A DNA stretch of 64,000 nucleotides from Hesseltinella vesiculosa (Eukaryota; Mucoromycota; Mucoromycetes; Mucorales; Cunninghamellaceae): NCBI GenBank assembly GCA_002104935.1, contig MCGT01000010.1, forward strand, positions 186,001-250,000, written 5' to 3'. Positions within the stretch are counted from its first letter, which is position 1; each line of letters begins with the position of its first letter. The translations under genes were made by a program, and so were the position numbers. Shown here in pieces: positions 22,042 through 33,391 of the stretch. A model generated the notes under the pieces. It was not told where the DNA came from, ran no database searches, and was given only the letters and a program-made list of their open reading frames with translations.

Positions 22042-23109
22042 ATGAAATTCAATTTTGTATCAGTAATTTTGCTGGGGGCTTTGATGACTTTGCCCCAAGT
22101 CATGACCAAGGAATGGTCATCCGAAATTGATCATGGCATGAACAGCAACCGCGAGCCCATGATGCACGCCCAAAAGAGTACGCTACACAAGCGAGGACAG
22201 GTCTCGGGTTTTTCCCGTCCACACAAACGCCGATCCACATTGACTGTGGTGAAGCGCTGCCAAGGTGGTGACAGTGACCTACCTCTTGATTTGGACTGTA
22301 TTCTGCGCAGCGTCAAAGACTTGGTAGATATGATTCTTGGCTCTGAAGATGATGGAACCGATGGCGTTGTTGGCGGGATTATCCATGACGTGCTTAAACT
22401 TGTGAGCAAGGTGGTCAGGGTATTACACATTCGCGACGATGGTGACGATGGCCTTCTTGGCTTGGACAGCTTAATAAGACAAATCCTTGGTGAATGCGAT
22501 GACGACGATCTGATCGAAGGTGAGGGTGATGATGGTGATCTAGTTGGCGAGCTGCTCCAATCAATTCGGCACCTCCTTCATCAATTATTGAACCATGACG
22601 ATGGCCGTGGTTTGGTGACTCAGCTTGTCAAGACCGTGGAACATCTCCTCAGGAGCCTGCTACACGGTGGTGGCCGTGACGATTTGCTGCGCAAGAGGTT
22701 TACGCAGATCAAGCAGCGGTCCAGGCTTCAACGACGTCAAGGAGACCTTTTAGATGGGATTCTGTCTGGCGGGGCCATCAGCGGCATTCTGTCCAACATC
22801 CAAGACGCCCTCCAAGGCATCCTCGAAAATTTAACAGAAGGCGACAAGACGTTCCATCTTGTGCAAGGAGTTCTGGATGATGTGACTGGGCTGCTTGGCC
22901 CACTTGGTCTGAACGGTGGGAATGACAACGTGTTGCATATCGTAAAAGTGCTGGTCAAAGATGTTTCTGATATCATCGACGGAGTGCCAGGTGGCGACAA
23001 TTTGGAGCTCAAAAATCTCTTGAGTAAGCTTGTTGATGCTGTGATAGATCTGGTGGTGGGATTGCATCTATTGCAAGTCATTGATCTTACGCAAATCAAA
23101 GACCTGTGA
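22042..23109 (+). CDS. Secreted Leu/Gly/Asp-rich protein C with dibasic sites
   Basis: Intronless, 355 aa, no known family. The in-frame Met at 21967 was rejected because translation from 22042 begins directly with a signal peptide (MKFNFVSVILLGALMTLPQV) and the TATA box lies between the two. Dibasic sites cluster in the pro-region (HKRGQ, HKRRS, VKRCQ), with more in the middle (RKRFT, LQRRQG). The rest alternates aliphatic helices with acidic blocks (DDGDDGLLGLDSLIRQILG, DLVGELLQSIRHLLHQLL, VLDDVTGLLGPLGL), the style of proteins A and B. It has three cysteines after the signal. Its stop is only 46 bp from the stop of the convergent Zn2Cys6 gene, so 3' UTRs must overlap. Confidence 0.78.
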   Translation: MKFNFVSVILLGALMTLPQVMTKEWSSEIDHGMNSNREPMMHAQKSTLHKRGQVSGFSRPHKRRSTLTVVKRCQGGDSDLPLDLDCILRSVKDLVDMILGSEDDGTDGVVGGIIHDVLKLVSKVVRVLHIRDDGDDGLLGLDSLIRQILGECDDDDLIEGEGDDGDLVGELLQSIRHLLHQLLNHDDGRGLVTQLVKTVEHLLRSLLHGGGRDDLLRKRFTQIKQRSRLQRRQGDLLDGILSGGAISGILSNIQDALQGILENLTEGDKTFHLVQGVLDDVTGLLGPLGLNGGNDNVLHIVKVLVKDVSDIIDGVPGGDNLELKNLLSKLVDAVIDLVVGLHLLQVIDLTQIKDL

Positions 23110-23155
23110 GATTTTTTTTTTTACAAGTAGTATAATAATAAAATTAAATTTATTC

Positions 23156-26100
23156 TTAAGAACCGTTTTGCTCATCCCAATCGCGTTGACGCTTTCTCGT
23201 TGCGGCAAACATCATGTCAGGGGTCATCATGGCAAGAGGCTGTTGTTGCTGACCTTGCTGCTGTTGCTGGGGATAACCAAAGTTGGAGAAGGAGGCAGCG
23301 TTGTATTGCAAAAAGGCATTCATGGCTTCTGGGTCCATGCTCAGCAGGCCGTCCATGGATTGAGGTTGTTGAGCAGTGGAAGGAGGCGTTGAACTGTACA
23401 TGTTGTTAGCGGGAGCATTGGTTGAAGGCACGCGGTTGAACATGGCAGAGGATGGGGCGACACCCGGTGTTCCTTGTGGCTGTGGTGGCTGCGAAACCTG
23501 GGGTTGATGCTGTTGCTGCTGCATGAAATATGGGTTGCCAGAATTACCATACAAGCCTTGATCCAAGCCAAACATATTTCCGCCAAACATGCCTGACATG
23601 TCGTGTCCAGGTGGTGGTGGTTGATGGTGTGATTGCTGGCCAGGCATAGGTTGCGACACAGGCGGTTGGTTGGGTGTTGAAGAAGCAAATTGGCTGGCGT
23701 TGGGGGATGGAACGGCATTCGATGAAAAGGTATTTTGCATGGACTGGAAGAAGGAGGAGGCATCCATCCCCATCATGGAATCGCTGAACATCATTTGCGA
23801 AGGGTCCATGACTTGCTGCAAAGGATTGCCGTACATGCTGGGCGAGGGCTGTTGTTTGTTCATGGCATCCAGCTTGGATTGCGGCGATGGTGTCATGGGA
23901 ATGGATGATGTGTGTACGGGAGGGAACAAGGGTTGTTGTGGAGCAGAGGATGGAGGGACATTCGGGTGGCCCATACCAGCAGGTATGCCGGTTGGAGGCA
24001 TATGCTGAGATGGCAAAGGCGTAGAATGCTGGGAGGTGAGGACGGGTTGGGGTGAAGCAGATAGGTTGAAGGTCGCTTGGGAGGAGGGGGTGGACGAGAC
24101 CGGTGGCTGCGGCGGGGAGGACAGAGAGGACGGAGGGACTTGGTGAGGGGCATTGTCAGCATTGGCATTACTGTCAAACATGGCAGGGTGGAACACCGAC
24201 GAAATGGATTGCTGGTTGGCTGAATCCTCATTGATGGGAGGGATGTCATTGATGTTAGTGGGTAGGCCACTGTCGCTGAGGAACGTCTCGATGCTGTCGA
24301 TGATGTCATTCACTTTGCCCATGTACACCAGAGGTGAGCTACGCAGCACGTTGACGGTCATGATAAGGTTACGTTGAGCTAAAAAGGCGAGTTCTTTTTC
24401 GTTGGACAGCGCATTCACTTGATGGATGGCCACACTGGCGATCACACCATCCAAGGCATAAAAGAATTGACACCAAGGAAGATGCTGCTCATATAGATCA
24501 AGTATTTTGGTGATGAAATTGGCGGATTTCGTGCAAATATTCAACGACAAGAGGGCAACAGGCGTGGCAGTTTGGTCTTTTTTAGGTAAAAAGAACTTGT
24601 GCAACATGATCCAGGTAGTTTGGTATTGGATGTTGAGAATAAGCTTGGCTTCATCCTATTAAATAAGAGGTGAGAACCATGGATCAAAGGGACAAGGAAA
24701 AGCGGTTGGGGGAGAGGCAGGTGCCTTACCATAAACGACCCCGATTTTTCAAAGACGTCATCGTAATCAAAGCGCAGGTACTTTGGCAACTCATTCAACC
24801 AGTTGGTCAGGGCATTCTCCAGTCGAGAGATTGCTGATAGGAGAGATTGGCCAGACTGTTCGGAAGGCAAATGTTTGGTGATATCCTTTCGAATCTTCAT
24901 GAGCTTGATGGAATGGACACAAAAGTCAATGCGGAAACCAGTTTCGTCATCTTCTGAATCCAGCTTTGTTGGATATTCCAAATCACAATCCTTGTCATCG
25001 ACCATGGTGGGACGATTGGATTCGAGGGCAGCACACAGATCCAGCCAGTACGCCGACCACCATAAACGCTTGTTGGTTTCCCGTTCCACAGGGTCGTTGG
25101 GCATGTGTTCCTTTTTGTGGTATTTCAAGTCCTGGGCCATGCGGATGGCCAAGCCAATGTACAGATAGGCCAAGCTGGACCGTTCGCTGGAGAGTTGGTA
25201 CATGTACAAATTGAGCAAGGCGTGGATAGTGACGGGGCTGCTGATGTCGAAGCACTTTTTCAGCAGCTGGCGAGCGTTCTTAAAGTAGGATTCACCCATT
25301 TTCGTAGGGCCATGCCCAGGTAGGCCAGCGTTGTGGTAAACAACGCCGTGTTTGGACATCCATGCGTTGATAGAGTTTGCTAGCAAAGGGTCGAGATCAT
25401 TGTCAGAGGAGTAGTGCTTGAGGAATGTGGCGTTGTCGACGAGCTGATATGCCAAGAAGCATTGATGGTAGCAAGAGTGCATCAATTGGTTCAAGGTGTC
25501 AGGGGCCATGGTGTCCTCAGGATGTTGCTGGTATTGTTCTTGTTGTATCTGACGAGCTTCCTTATCGTCGACTTCCCATAGGCGACCGCCGTTACCTGCG
25601 GAGGCAGTCATGTTCATCATATTGCCATTGTTGCTCGAAGACATCATGGGGCTAGCGGTAGAGGTGTCCATGCCTTGTTGGGAGGATTTTCCAAACTTGC
25701 GTTCATTGGGAGTATTATTGGTGGAGGATGACGAGATACTACCGGAGCGAATGGAATCTGTGCTGAAGAGACTTGTGGCAGAGTCGCTGTTGATGTTAAG
25801 CTGGCTGATACCGTTGAGCAATATGCGGTAAAGGTCGGCCACACTGGCGATGTTGGTGTCGATGCGGAGACCAGACGGTGAAAGAGACAGCTTCCATGTG
25901 ACTGGTTGCTGGCTGCCAGTCGAAGCCAAGGCGGATGACGAAGTAAGGTTCGGGTTCATGACGGCCATGGAGGATGACGAGGCAGGATTGTACATGTCGT
26001 TTGAAGGCTGGCCGAGCATCATGTGGTTGCCGACATGACTGTTGAGGAGCATGTTTCCGTTGTCATCGGCCGAGGAGCCTGTGATTGAGTTGGAAAAGGG

Positions 26101-26486
26101 GTGTAGGTTGGTTTTCATCATGGCAAGTTCGGACTGCATCTTTTGCATTCGTTCTTTCAGCTCTTCGACATGGTTGCCAAGCTGATCAAAGGCATGGCCA
26201 TCAACACGACGTGGAGGAGTAGCGTAACTGCAAGGAAGACCAGCAAGATTGCACCGCCCACAAGTTGGCTGGACAAAGTCACATTTCACCTTTTTCTTTC
26301 TGCAGCGAATACACTAAGAGAGTGATAAACGTTTGTTGGGGTTGTGAGATAAAGAGGCGTCATTGAAAGTTTATCCATCAACAAAGTACTTACAGCAAGA
26401 CTGGATCTTGGTCTTTTTGGTCGAGAAGGCTCATTTGACTTTTGCTGTTGCATCCCACTGTTGTCAGAAACAAACATGGAAGCCAT
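23156..26486 (-). CDS. Zn2Cys6 transcription factor with Fungal_trans domain and Gln/Pro-rich tail
   Basis: Nuclear regulator of 1058 aa from exons 26394-26486, 24730-26313 and 23156-24655. The zinc cluster begins right at exon 2: CIRCRKKKVKCDFVQPTCGR then CNLAGLPC, the six-Cys pattern. A coiled-coil (VEELKERMQKMQSELAMM) follows, typical of dimerising zinc-cluster proteins. The middle homology region is recognisable by LLNLYMYQLSSERSSLAYLY, IGLAIRMAQDLKYH and RLWWSAYWLDLCAALESNRP. The last 400 residues are Pro/Ser/Gln/Met-rich with poly-Gln runs, a likely activation domain. The target pathway cannot be inferred. Divergent from COY1. Confidence 0.9.
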
Positions 26487-27068
26487 CTATACACAGGTGA
26501 GAGAGGAGGGGAAGAAAATATACAGTGAAAAGAAGAAAAATCAAAAAATGTAAAAGAACAAGAAGGGGTTAATGGTGCTAATAATAGAAAGAAGGCACAG
26601 CTAAAAATCAACGCTTGAATAATAAATGTAATCAAGGGAGAACAGCAAATTATGAAGTAAACACAAAAAAAAAAAAAAAAGAAAGTAAAAAGAGAAAGGA
26701 AACGGAGGAGCGGTGGAGCAAAAGTAAAAAAGGAAACCCACCCCTTGCATCAGTGAAAAAAAATAGCGCTAGCCAATCACGTGTCTTTCATCACACCATT
26801 GTCGAAAAACAATGGGGTGTGCTTGGTTTTGCCCTGAATCATGCAGACGTTTGGAATTTTTCTGTAGCAGGTCAGGATAGATAAATAGGAGAGAATTGGT
26901 AGCAATGGCAGCGCGCGACTCTATCGTTGAAAACACTGTCCTTGGCTTGGAATGAGCAATGGCCAATCAAAAGTGGCTATTGCTAAATTTAAATTCTTTT
27001 TTTTTTTTTGGGCCAGTGCTGGTCTTTTTTTTTTTTTTCGAAATGTCTGATGTTCCTTTTTTTCAACA
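26487..27068. promoter_or_regulatory. Divergent intergenic, Zn2Cys6 gene / COY1
   Basis: About 580 bp with A-rich left half and T runs just before the COY1 start. No gene supported; presumed bidirectional promoter. Confidence 0.4.
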
Positions 27069-29590
27069 ATGACCACTGAAAGTAGTTATTCTGTAGCAAT
27101 CCAACAATGGAAAAATGTCAATCTCAATGCAGTGCAGCGTGATCTTGATGAACAAGGTCTTGCCATTGTCGAAAATCAAAAGGATGGCATTGTTTCTAGA
27201 AAACGTTTGGCGGAACATACACGAGGTGAGATAAAAAAAAAAATACGGCCGAAAAGGATGAGTGTCTAATGTCAATGGTAGAATTCAAAAAGCTGTCTGA
27301 TGAAGATAAGCTCCAGCAATTCAAAAGTCTCTTGAAAGGTGAGCAAGCTCACATCTACTCAATGTTTCTCACTTTTGTTATCAGGCTACCAATCCGAAAT
27401 TGACAATGTCACGCGAAGAACAAAATATGCAGAAAATGCATTCTTGACCATCTACAAATTGCTAGCTGATGTGCCTGATCCTTTGCCATTGTTTGAAGCA
27501 GCTGTAGAGCAAAGTGCCAAGGCTGTCGATCATCAGCAACTTGAAACCCGCGTTAAGGACCTCCAAGACCAATTGGCCAAGCATGAACAGGTTCACCAGA
27601 TCAACGATCAACTCGTCCAGGAGAATGCCCAGCTCAAGCAAAAAGTGTCCCAGTTGGAAACAAGGGTAAGGACAAATAAGGCAAAGCACTAGAACTGATC
27701 CGTTTGAAGTAGATGGAGGACAAGAAAGCCGAGGACTTGGTGAAGAAGGAACAGGAGCTGAAGTCTCAGTACAATGCCAAGATCATTCACTACAAGGAAA
27801 AGGAGCACGATCTACAGCTGCAACTCAACCAAGCTCTGACACATTTAAACCAGCTTCAAGTCACTCATGACAACACCCAAGCACAGTTGATCGATCACAA
27901 CCAGCAATACCACCAGGATGTCGTGGGCAAGCTTGCCGAGCTGGATGTTGTGATGATGGATATGGAGCGGGCCAACGCGAGAATCATAGAATTGGAAAAT
28001 CGAAACGTAAAGGAGCTCAGCTTGAATCCGTGGATAGCAAAGATGATGTTATTGACCGGCTTCTCTTCCTTTCTTTAGAACGATTTGAAGATGGAAATCA
28101 CGTCCATCAGAGAAGAAAACCATGGCCAAACAATGTAACCTGATACGCCACTGCAGAATGACATGGCTCATTTTTTTTTCTCTTTCATGCTTACACAGCG
28201 ATGCACGAGTTCAAGATACCCAACATGAAACTGACCTCAATCGGTTGATCAAGGATGTCGATACCTACAAGAACCTTTTGCAAAAGACTGAAACTCGCAA
28301 CTCCAAGAAGATCAAGGAGTTGGCAGCCGAGACGAAATCCTTGGTAGGCAAAGACTGAATTGGAAATAGAATAATGAAAGAAGAAGATGGATATTCAACA
28401 GCTTTTTTTTTTTTTCGATTGTTGCACGAATTAGATGGACCAAAATACATCTCTTCAAGCTAAAATCAAGGAATTTGATGATTATCATGAAATCAAGCGC
28501 GAATTGAACATCATGAAGGTAAAATCTACGGGACAGTTGTATGGGGGCGTAGGCTCATTTATGTTCTGCAGTATGTGGAATTCTCCAATGGGGACGAGGA
28601 CGAGGACGAATTTGACGCCAAGGAGGTTCTTGCAGCCAGTGCCCATGGATCTCTCGAGGTGCAATTAATGGACAAGAATAAGAAACTTGAAAACAACTAC
28701 ACGCAACTCCGAGTGCAATTCAAACAGTTGCAACAATCCTTTGACGAAAACCAGAACAAGCTCGAAGCATTGGATTCCAAGTGTACTGAACAGCAGGACC
28801 TCGTCCAACGATTGGAAGAAGATCTACTGCGTGGAGTAGGGCCAAAAGCCCCGATTCGCCAGCTTCCAAGCCGAACCTCATCTCCTAACCCCAATGCCAT
28901 GATCACCGGACAAGCCTCGGTGACCGCCGCCAGCAGCACTGGCACAGCCCCCCTGCCTGTTGGAAACACCACCGACGACCAGTCCATTCTCCCGATTGTT
29001 ATGCAGCAGCGAGACAGGTTCAGACAGCGCAATAATGAGCTTGAGCAAAAGGCTCGGTCTCTGGAGCAGAAGCTTTACGACGTACAAGGGGAAATGGACC
29101 ATCTGCGTCAAGACAACGTCAAGCTATATGAGCGATTAAAGTTTGTGCATGTTTGGAAGGAAGAGCAACGGGTGCAGGTAAAGTTTTTACGTGAATGGAG
29201 TGACATGCTAGCCAAAGACCAATGACGGTTTTTTTTTTTTTTCGACGGAACGTTTAGAATCGCAGCACTATGATCCCTATGGCTGACCTGGATGGACCCT
29301 CCAACCGCCGTACGGGTGAAATGGACCGTTATGATAAGATTTACGAAGAAAACATGAACCCATTTGCCCAATTCCACAGAAAAGAGGAGAAGCGGCGCCT
29401 CAATGCCATGAGTCTTGCCGACAAGCTGACGCTGAAGATGACGCGAGTGATGTTCTCCCAAAAATGGACGAGGTACTTTATGATCGGGTATGCCTTGCTG
29501 CTACACTTGCTAGTCGTGACCACACTTTACCAGCTTAGCCTTTGGGAATGTAGACATGACCATGAAGCTTTCAATCTTCCCCAAAAGTAG
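27069..29590 (+). CDS. COY1: Golgi coiled-coil membrane protein CASP
   Basis: Tail-anchored golgin acting in intra-Golgi retrograde transport. Exons 27069-27225, 27282-27338, 27385-27665, 27713-28006, 28079-28134, 28199-28343, 28435-28518, 28572-29177 and 29258-29590 give 670 aa, close to the family's usual 650-680. The N-terminal SVAIQQWKNVNLNAVQRDLD and SRKRLAEHTR are typical. Long coiled coils follow, rich in Gln/Glu/Leu. The conserved C-terminal block reads YDKIYEENMNPFAQFHRKE, LADKLTLKMTR, then the transmembrane span YFMIGYALLLHLLVVTTLY and a short lumenal tail. All exon phases agree. Some small internal exons (56-145 nt) were assigned from coiled-coil continuity and are less certain. 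Confidence 0.92.
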
Positions 29591-29701
29591 AATCGGTCCG
29601 ATTTCCGAGGCAATTCAATAAATAAGAGCTGTGTGGATGGTTTTTCTTTTTCTCCTGGGGAAGAGGATGGAGTGAAGCAGCGATTTATTTTAATGCCTGC
29701 A

Positions 29702-32700
29702 TTAGACTTTGTCGTGATGATGTTGATTCATATAATATTGCCAGTCCTGCCAGTTCAGATTGGCAGGGCTCGAGTCGTTTGTGGGGGCTAGCATCGAGTA
29801 AGGGTCGATGGTTGTGACGGGCGAGGACGAGGATGGTGTAGGATGAACAGAGGAGGGATCAAGGGAGGTCATACTGGGCACCATTTTAGCTGGGAGAGGT
29901 GGCGGTGGAAGGAGTTGGGGAGGAGATGGGTCACAATGAGGCATTGTGGGTATAAAGTTGGAAGGTACAAAGCCATGATGGAGAAAGTCGGGGATGGAGG
30001 AGGTCGAGGCGAGTTGAGTGTGGTGTGGTTGGTGGAAGGAGGACACTGGCGAGGACATGGTGATTCCCCCACCGAGCACGCTGGAGTTGACCATGCGCTG
30101 ATACCAATGAGATTTAGGCGCTTCGTTCTCAAGTGCATAGGGGTCTATGATTGCGCTGACGTTGGGTGTCTGTTGGGATAAAGGTGGGGTGGCTAAATGG
30201 GTATCTGTCGCAAGTGACGTTGGCGGTGGTGCTTCGACCAATGGATAATCATAAACATTGTTGCTGGAGTGTGGGCCAAAAGAAGTAAATGCTATCTCTG
30301 ATTTGACTGGGGCCCTGTTGTTGTCGACAGGGTCGGTTGTGGAAGGACGAGTGATGACAGGGGTGGCTGGTACAGAAGGTGTGGGTGAATCAGCGGCATG
30401 CGACATGGGAGATATTGATGGCGGTTGTCCAACACCATACAAGGTGACCATCATGTTGAGGATATCCAAAGCGCGTTGTGACGTGGCCAGCTGGGGATGC
30501 GTTCGAATCAGGGTCATTGACTCACGTAAGCCTTGGAGTTTCTTGTCACACGTCCGGTCTCGTACCACCGAGCTTAGCCAGGCTAAGGACGACAGAAACA
30601 TACCATAGATGTAGCAGGTGTGGAGCAATAGAGGCATTTTATCATGGGGCAAACTCTGCCGCTGCTTGACCAAGAGCGATATGTTTTGGGCGGTTTCCAT
30701 GCAAACCTGGCGCGATTCCAAAATCAAGGATTGCAATTGAGGGAATTGTTGAACAGGGAGCTGTTTGAATGGCCGCCGCAGCAACAGGATCAATGTGTAA
30801 TAATAGAACAGGAGCATGTCTGAGAATAAACAATGATTGGTCGGTGAGTGCGCCTTTTTTTTTTTTTTTTTTTTTTCCCAGATCAAGCTAATTTTACCTT
30901 TTTCGGGAGGCGGCAGCAAGGTTTCATCCATGGGTTCCTTGAGAGATGCTTTCCAAAGTGCCAAGCGACGATCAAACACCATCAAGATGGTTGGGTCGTC
31001 CAGATTTGCATTGGAATTAGCCATCTTTGCGCTAGGAGCATAGAGAGATTTGAGGATGCGACCAAGGATTTCTGACAGCTTGATCCACTGGACAAAGGCA
31101 CGATAGATGGGGGGTTGTTTTCCCTTTGGTTTTTGAGCATCGTCGTCGTAGACTTCGTAGACCGAAGGCATTTTGGTGTCAAAATCCCGATCCAGGATCG
31201 TCAGGGGTTTTCCGGCGCGCGCACCGATCCATCGATCCAAGATGTAGCAGGCATAGAACACACGATGGCGAGTTTCCGTTTCGGACCGAGGCAGATGCCA
31301 ATATTCACACGAGCGATGAAGACCAAGATCTTGTGCCATGCGGATCGCCTTGCCCAAGGTGTACCATTGCACCGACTCCACATCATCTCCATCCATTTCC
31401 AGGTAAAGGGTCATCAAGAGGGCGGCTTGGACTTGGCAGAGTTTCGACTTTACAGAATCTCTTAGGCGCTTCATGACCTTGCGAAAGTAGTGTGTGGCCC
31501 AGGTGTTGTATTCGGCCCTTTCTTGGGACGAGTGTCGTAGGGCAACGGCGATGATGGCTTCGTAAAGAATCTTGGGCAAAACATGTGGCGAAGCATGGTA
31601 GTATTGCAAAAACTGGACCTTGTTGATAATGGGTAATGTCGGATGGATGAGAGTAAAATACCTATTTTGAAAAATATAAGGTGAGGGTTTTGGCAATGGG
31701 AATTCCAAATAAAAGTGCCACAATTGGAAAAATTGTAACCAAAGGCTTTTTTTTTGGGGGGGGCTGGACGCAACTTACATCTCAATCGTTTTGTCCAGGA
31801 CAGCTTTTGATGGTTTGCCGTTGTCTGGAGACAAGGGGTAAGAGACAGACGAGCGCTGATTGGAGGAGGAAGACATGACACCCGAAGAGATGGACAGACC
31901 AACGCCAAGAAAAGTGTCGAGTTTGCCTGTGGAGGATTTTTCAGTACGAACGACCATGAGCTGCTGATTCGGCATGAGTTGGATCATCGTATCATTGCGA
32001 CCAGGCCAAGAGATACACGAGTTTTTTTTGAAGAGGTCTTCGTGGAGGTCACGAATACCAGCAGACATGCCCGAGTAGCGAAGGGTGTCGTATTCTTTCA
32101 GATTCAATCGTTCATATGCCTGAACCAGGTCGTCCCTCTCCTTGTCATGGAGATGTTCCTTGGCGTAGTTCATGGGAGAGTCGTTGGATAGGGAGGATGG
32201 CATAGCTTCGTCAGTAGATAACGTGTCTACATTGTCAGGTTTGTAACTATCGTAGTCATCGTCGTCCTCTGTTTCTGTACTGGATTCAGTAATGACAGAG
32301 GTAGGCTCGGATACGTTGCGTCGGTGGGTAGGGCGGAAATCTGGTTTGAAGTCGTTTAGTTCAAGATCTTGAATGGAGGTGTTTGTCAAATGGGTCAGCA
32401 GCAGCTCCATCTTTTTGCAACGCTTTTCCAAGTTGTCGACATATCTAAAACATGGAATGACATGAGCTTTCATAAATATAAACAAAGAAAATAAACATAC
32501 ACACTCGGTGGACCTCGTTTCTTTCGCACAGTTTGGAATTCACATGTGTATCCCCACTGGATAAAAATAGAAAGGAGAGACAATGATTAAAGGGGAATGG
32601 TGACCATGGCATGGACAACTTACAGCTCGACAATTGGTGCAAGGAAAAGAGGTATCAGCGTCGCATCTCGATTTGCGTTGCCGACAGAAATCACAGCTCC

Positions 32701-32773
32701 TTTTCGCTCTTGTTCTTTTCAAGGAGGGGGTGGTTGGTAGTGGCCCTCGCGATTGATGTTCAGCATCCATCAT
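29702..32773 (-). CDS. Zn2Cys6 transcription factor (Fungal_trans domain)
   Basis: Nuclear regulator of 917 aa. Exons 32624-32773, 32501-32556, 31779-32444, 30898-31661 and 29702-30819. The zinc cluster CDFCRQRKSRCD then FPCTNC spans exon 1 and the sixth Cys (WGYTCEF) lies on exon 2, followed by the linker RKKRGPPSVYVDNLEKR, where the GPP motif and coiled-coil start are characteristic. The Fungal_trans region has AIRMAQDLGLHRS, RHRVFYACYILDRWIGARAG and PLTILDRDFDTKMP. The C-terminal part is Pro/Ser/His-rich. The fourth intron contains a T run that would otherwise encode poly-Lys on the minus strand. It resembles sugar- and nitrogen-related zinc-cluster regulators generally; no specific role assigned. 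Confidence 0.9.
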
Positions 32774-33110
32774 GAACTAAAAGGATCATGTACGATCAGA
32801 GCAGGAGACTGGCAAGCAAAATAAGGGGGAGAGAAAAGGTCAATTGCCAATCTGGGAAGAAGAAAGAAAAAGAAGAAAGAAAAAGTGGTTTGCCCCAGAC
32901 TCTTTTTGAAACCTCTTTTTTTTTTTTTTTTACCTTTTTGCGATTTGGGGTGACCTTGTGTAACGGAAAACCCATTGAAAATTTTTGGATAAGGCAAAAA
33001 CGCCAAGTCATGAGCGCAACTCATTTATGTATGTCACTCTGAATGGTCATCCCATAGACTGGGAAACGGTGGATTTTTTTTTCCAGGTACATGACATTGT
33101 CAGGTACGGG

Positions 33111-33146
<36 letters not shown>

Positions 33147-33391
33147 TTCTTCATTTTGGCCCAGGAGCTTGTGAAACCTGGCCCCGTTGGCAAGCCAGAC
33201 AAATACGTAAAAAGGCCACTGAATGATATATTTGTTTTGTATGAATACACCCACTGAGAGTAGAATGCACCGTATTTATGTTTGCAAGTGGTGTAATTCG
33301 CTTTGCAATTGATGAATGAGCCTAGGTAATATGTACAAAATAAGTTTCCCCGAGATCATGGACATCCCTCCCGAACTCAGGCAAACTAGGC
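32774..33391. other. Intergenic with long homopolymer runs
   Basis: About 620 bp between a gene start and a downstream stop, both on the minus strand. It holds a run of about 30 A at 33112-33140 and shorter T runs. Predicted frames here are homopolymer artefacts. Confidence 0.4.
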
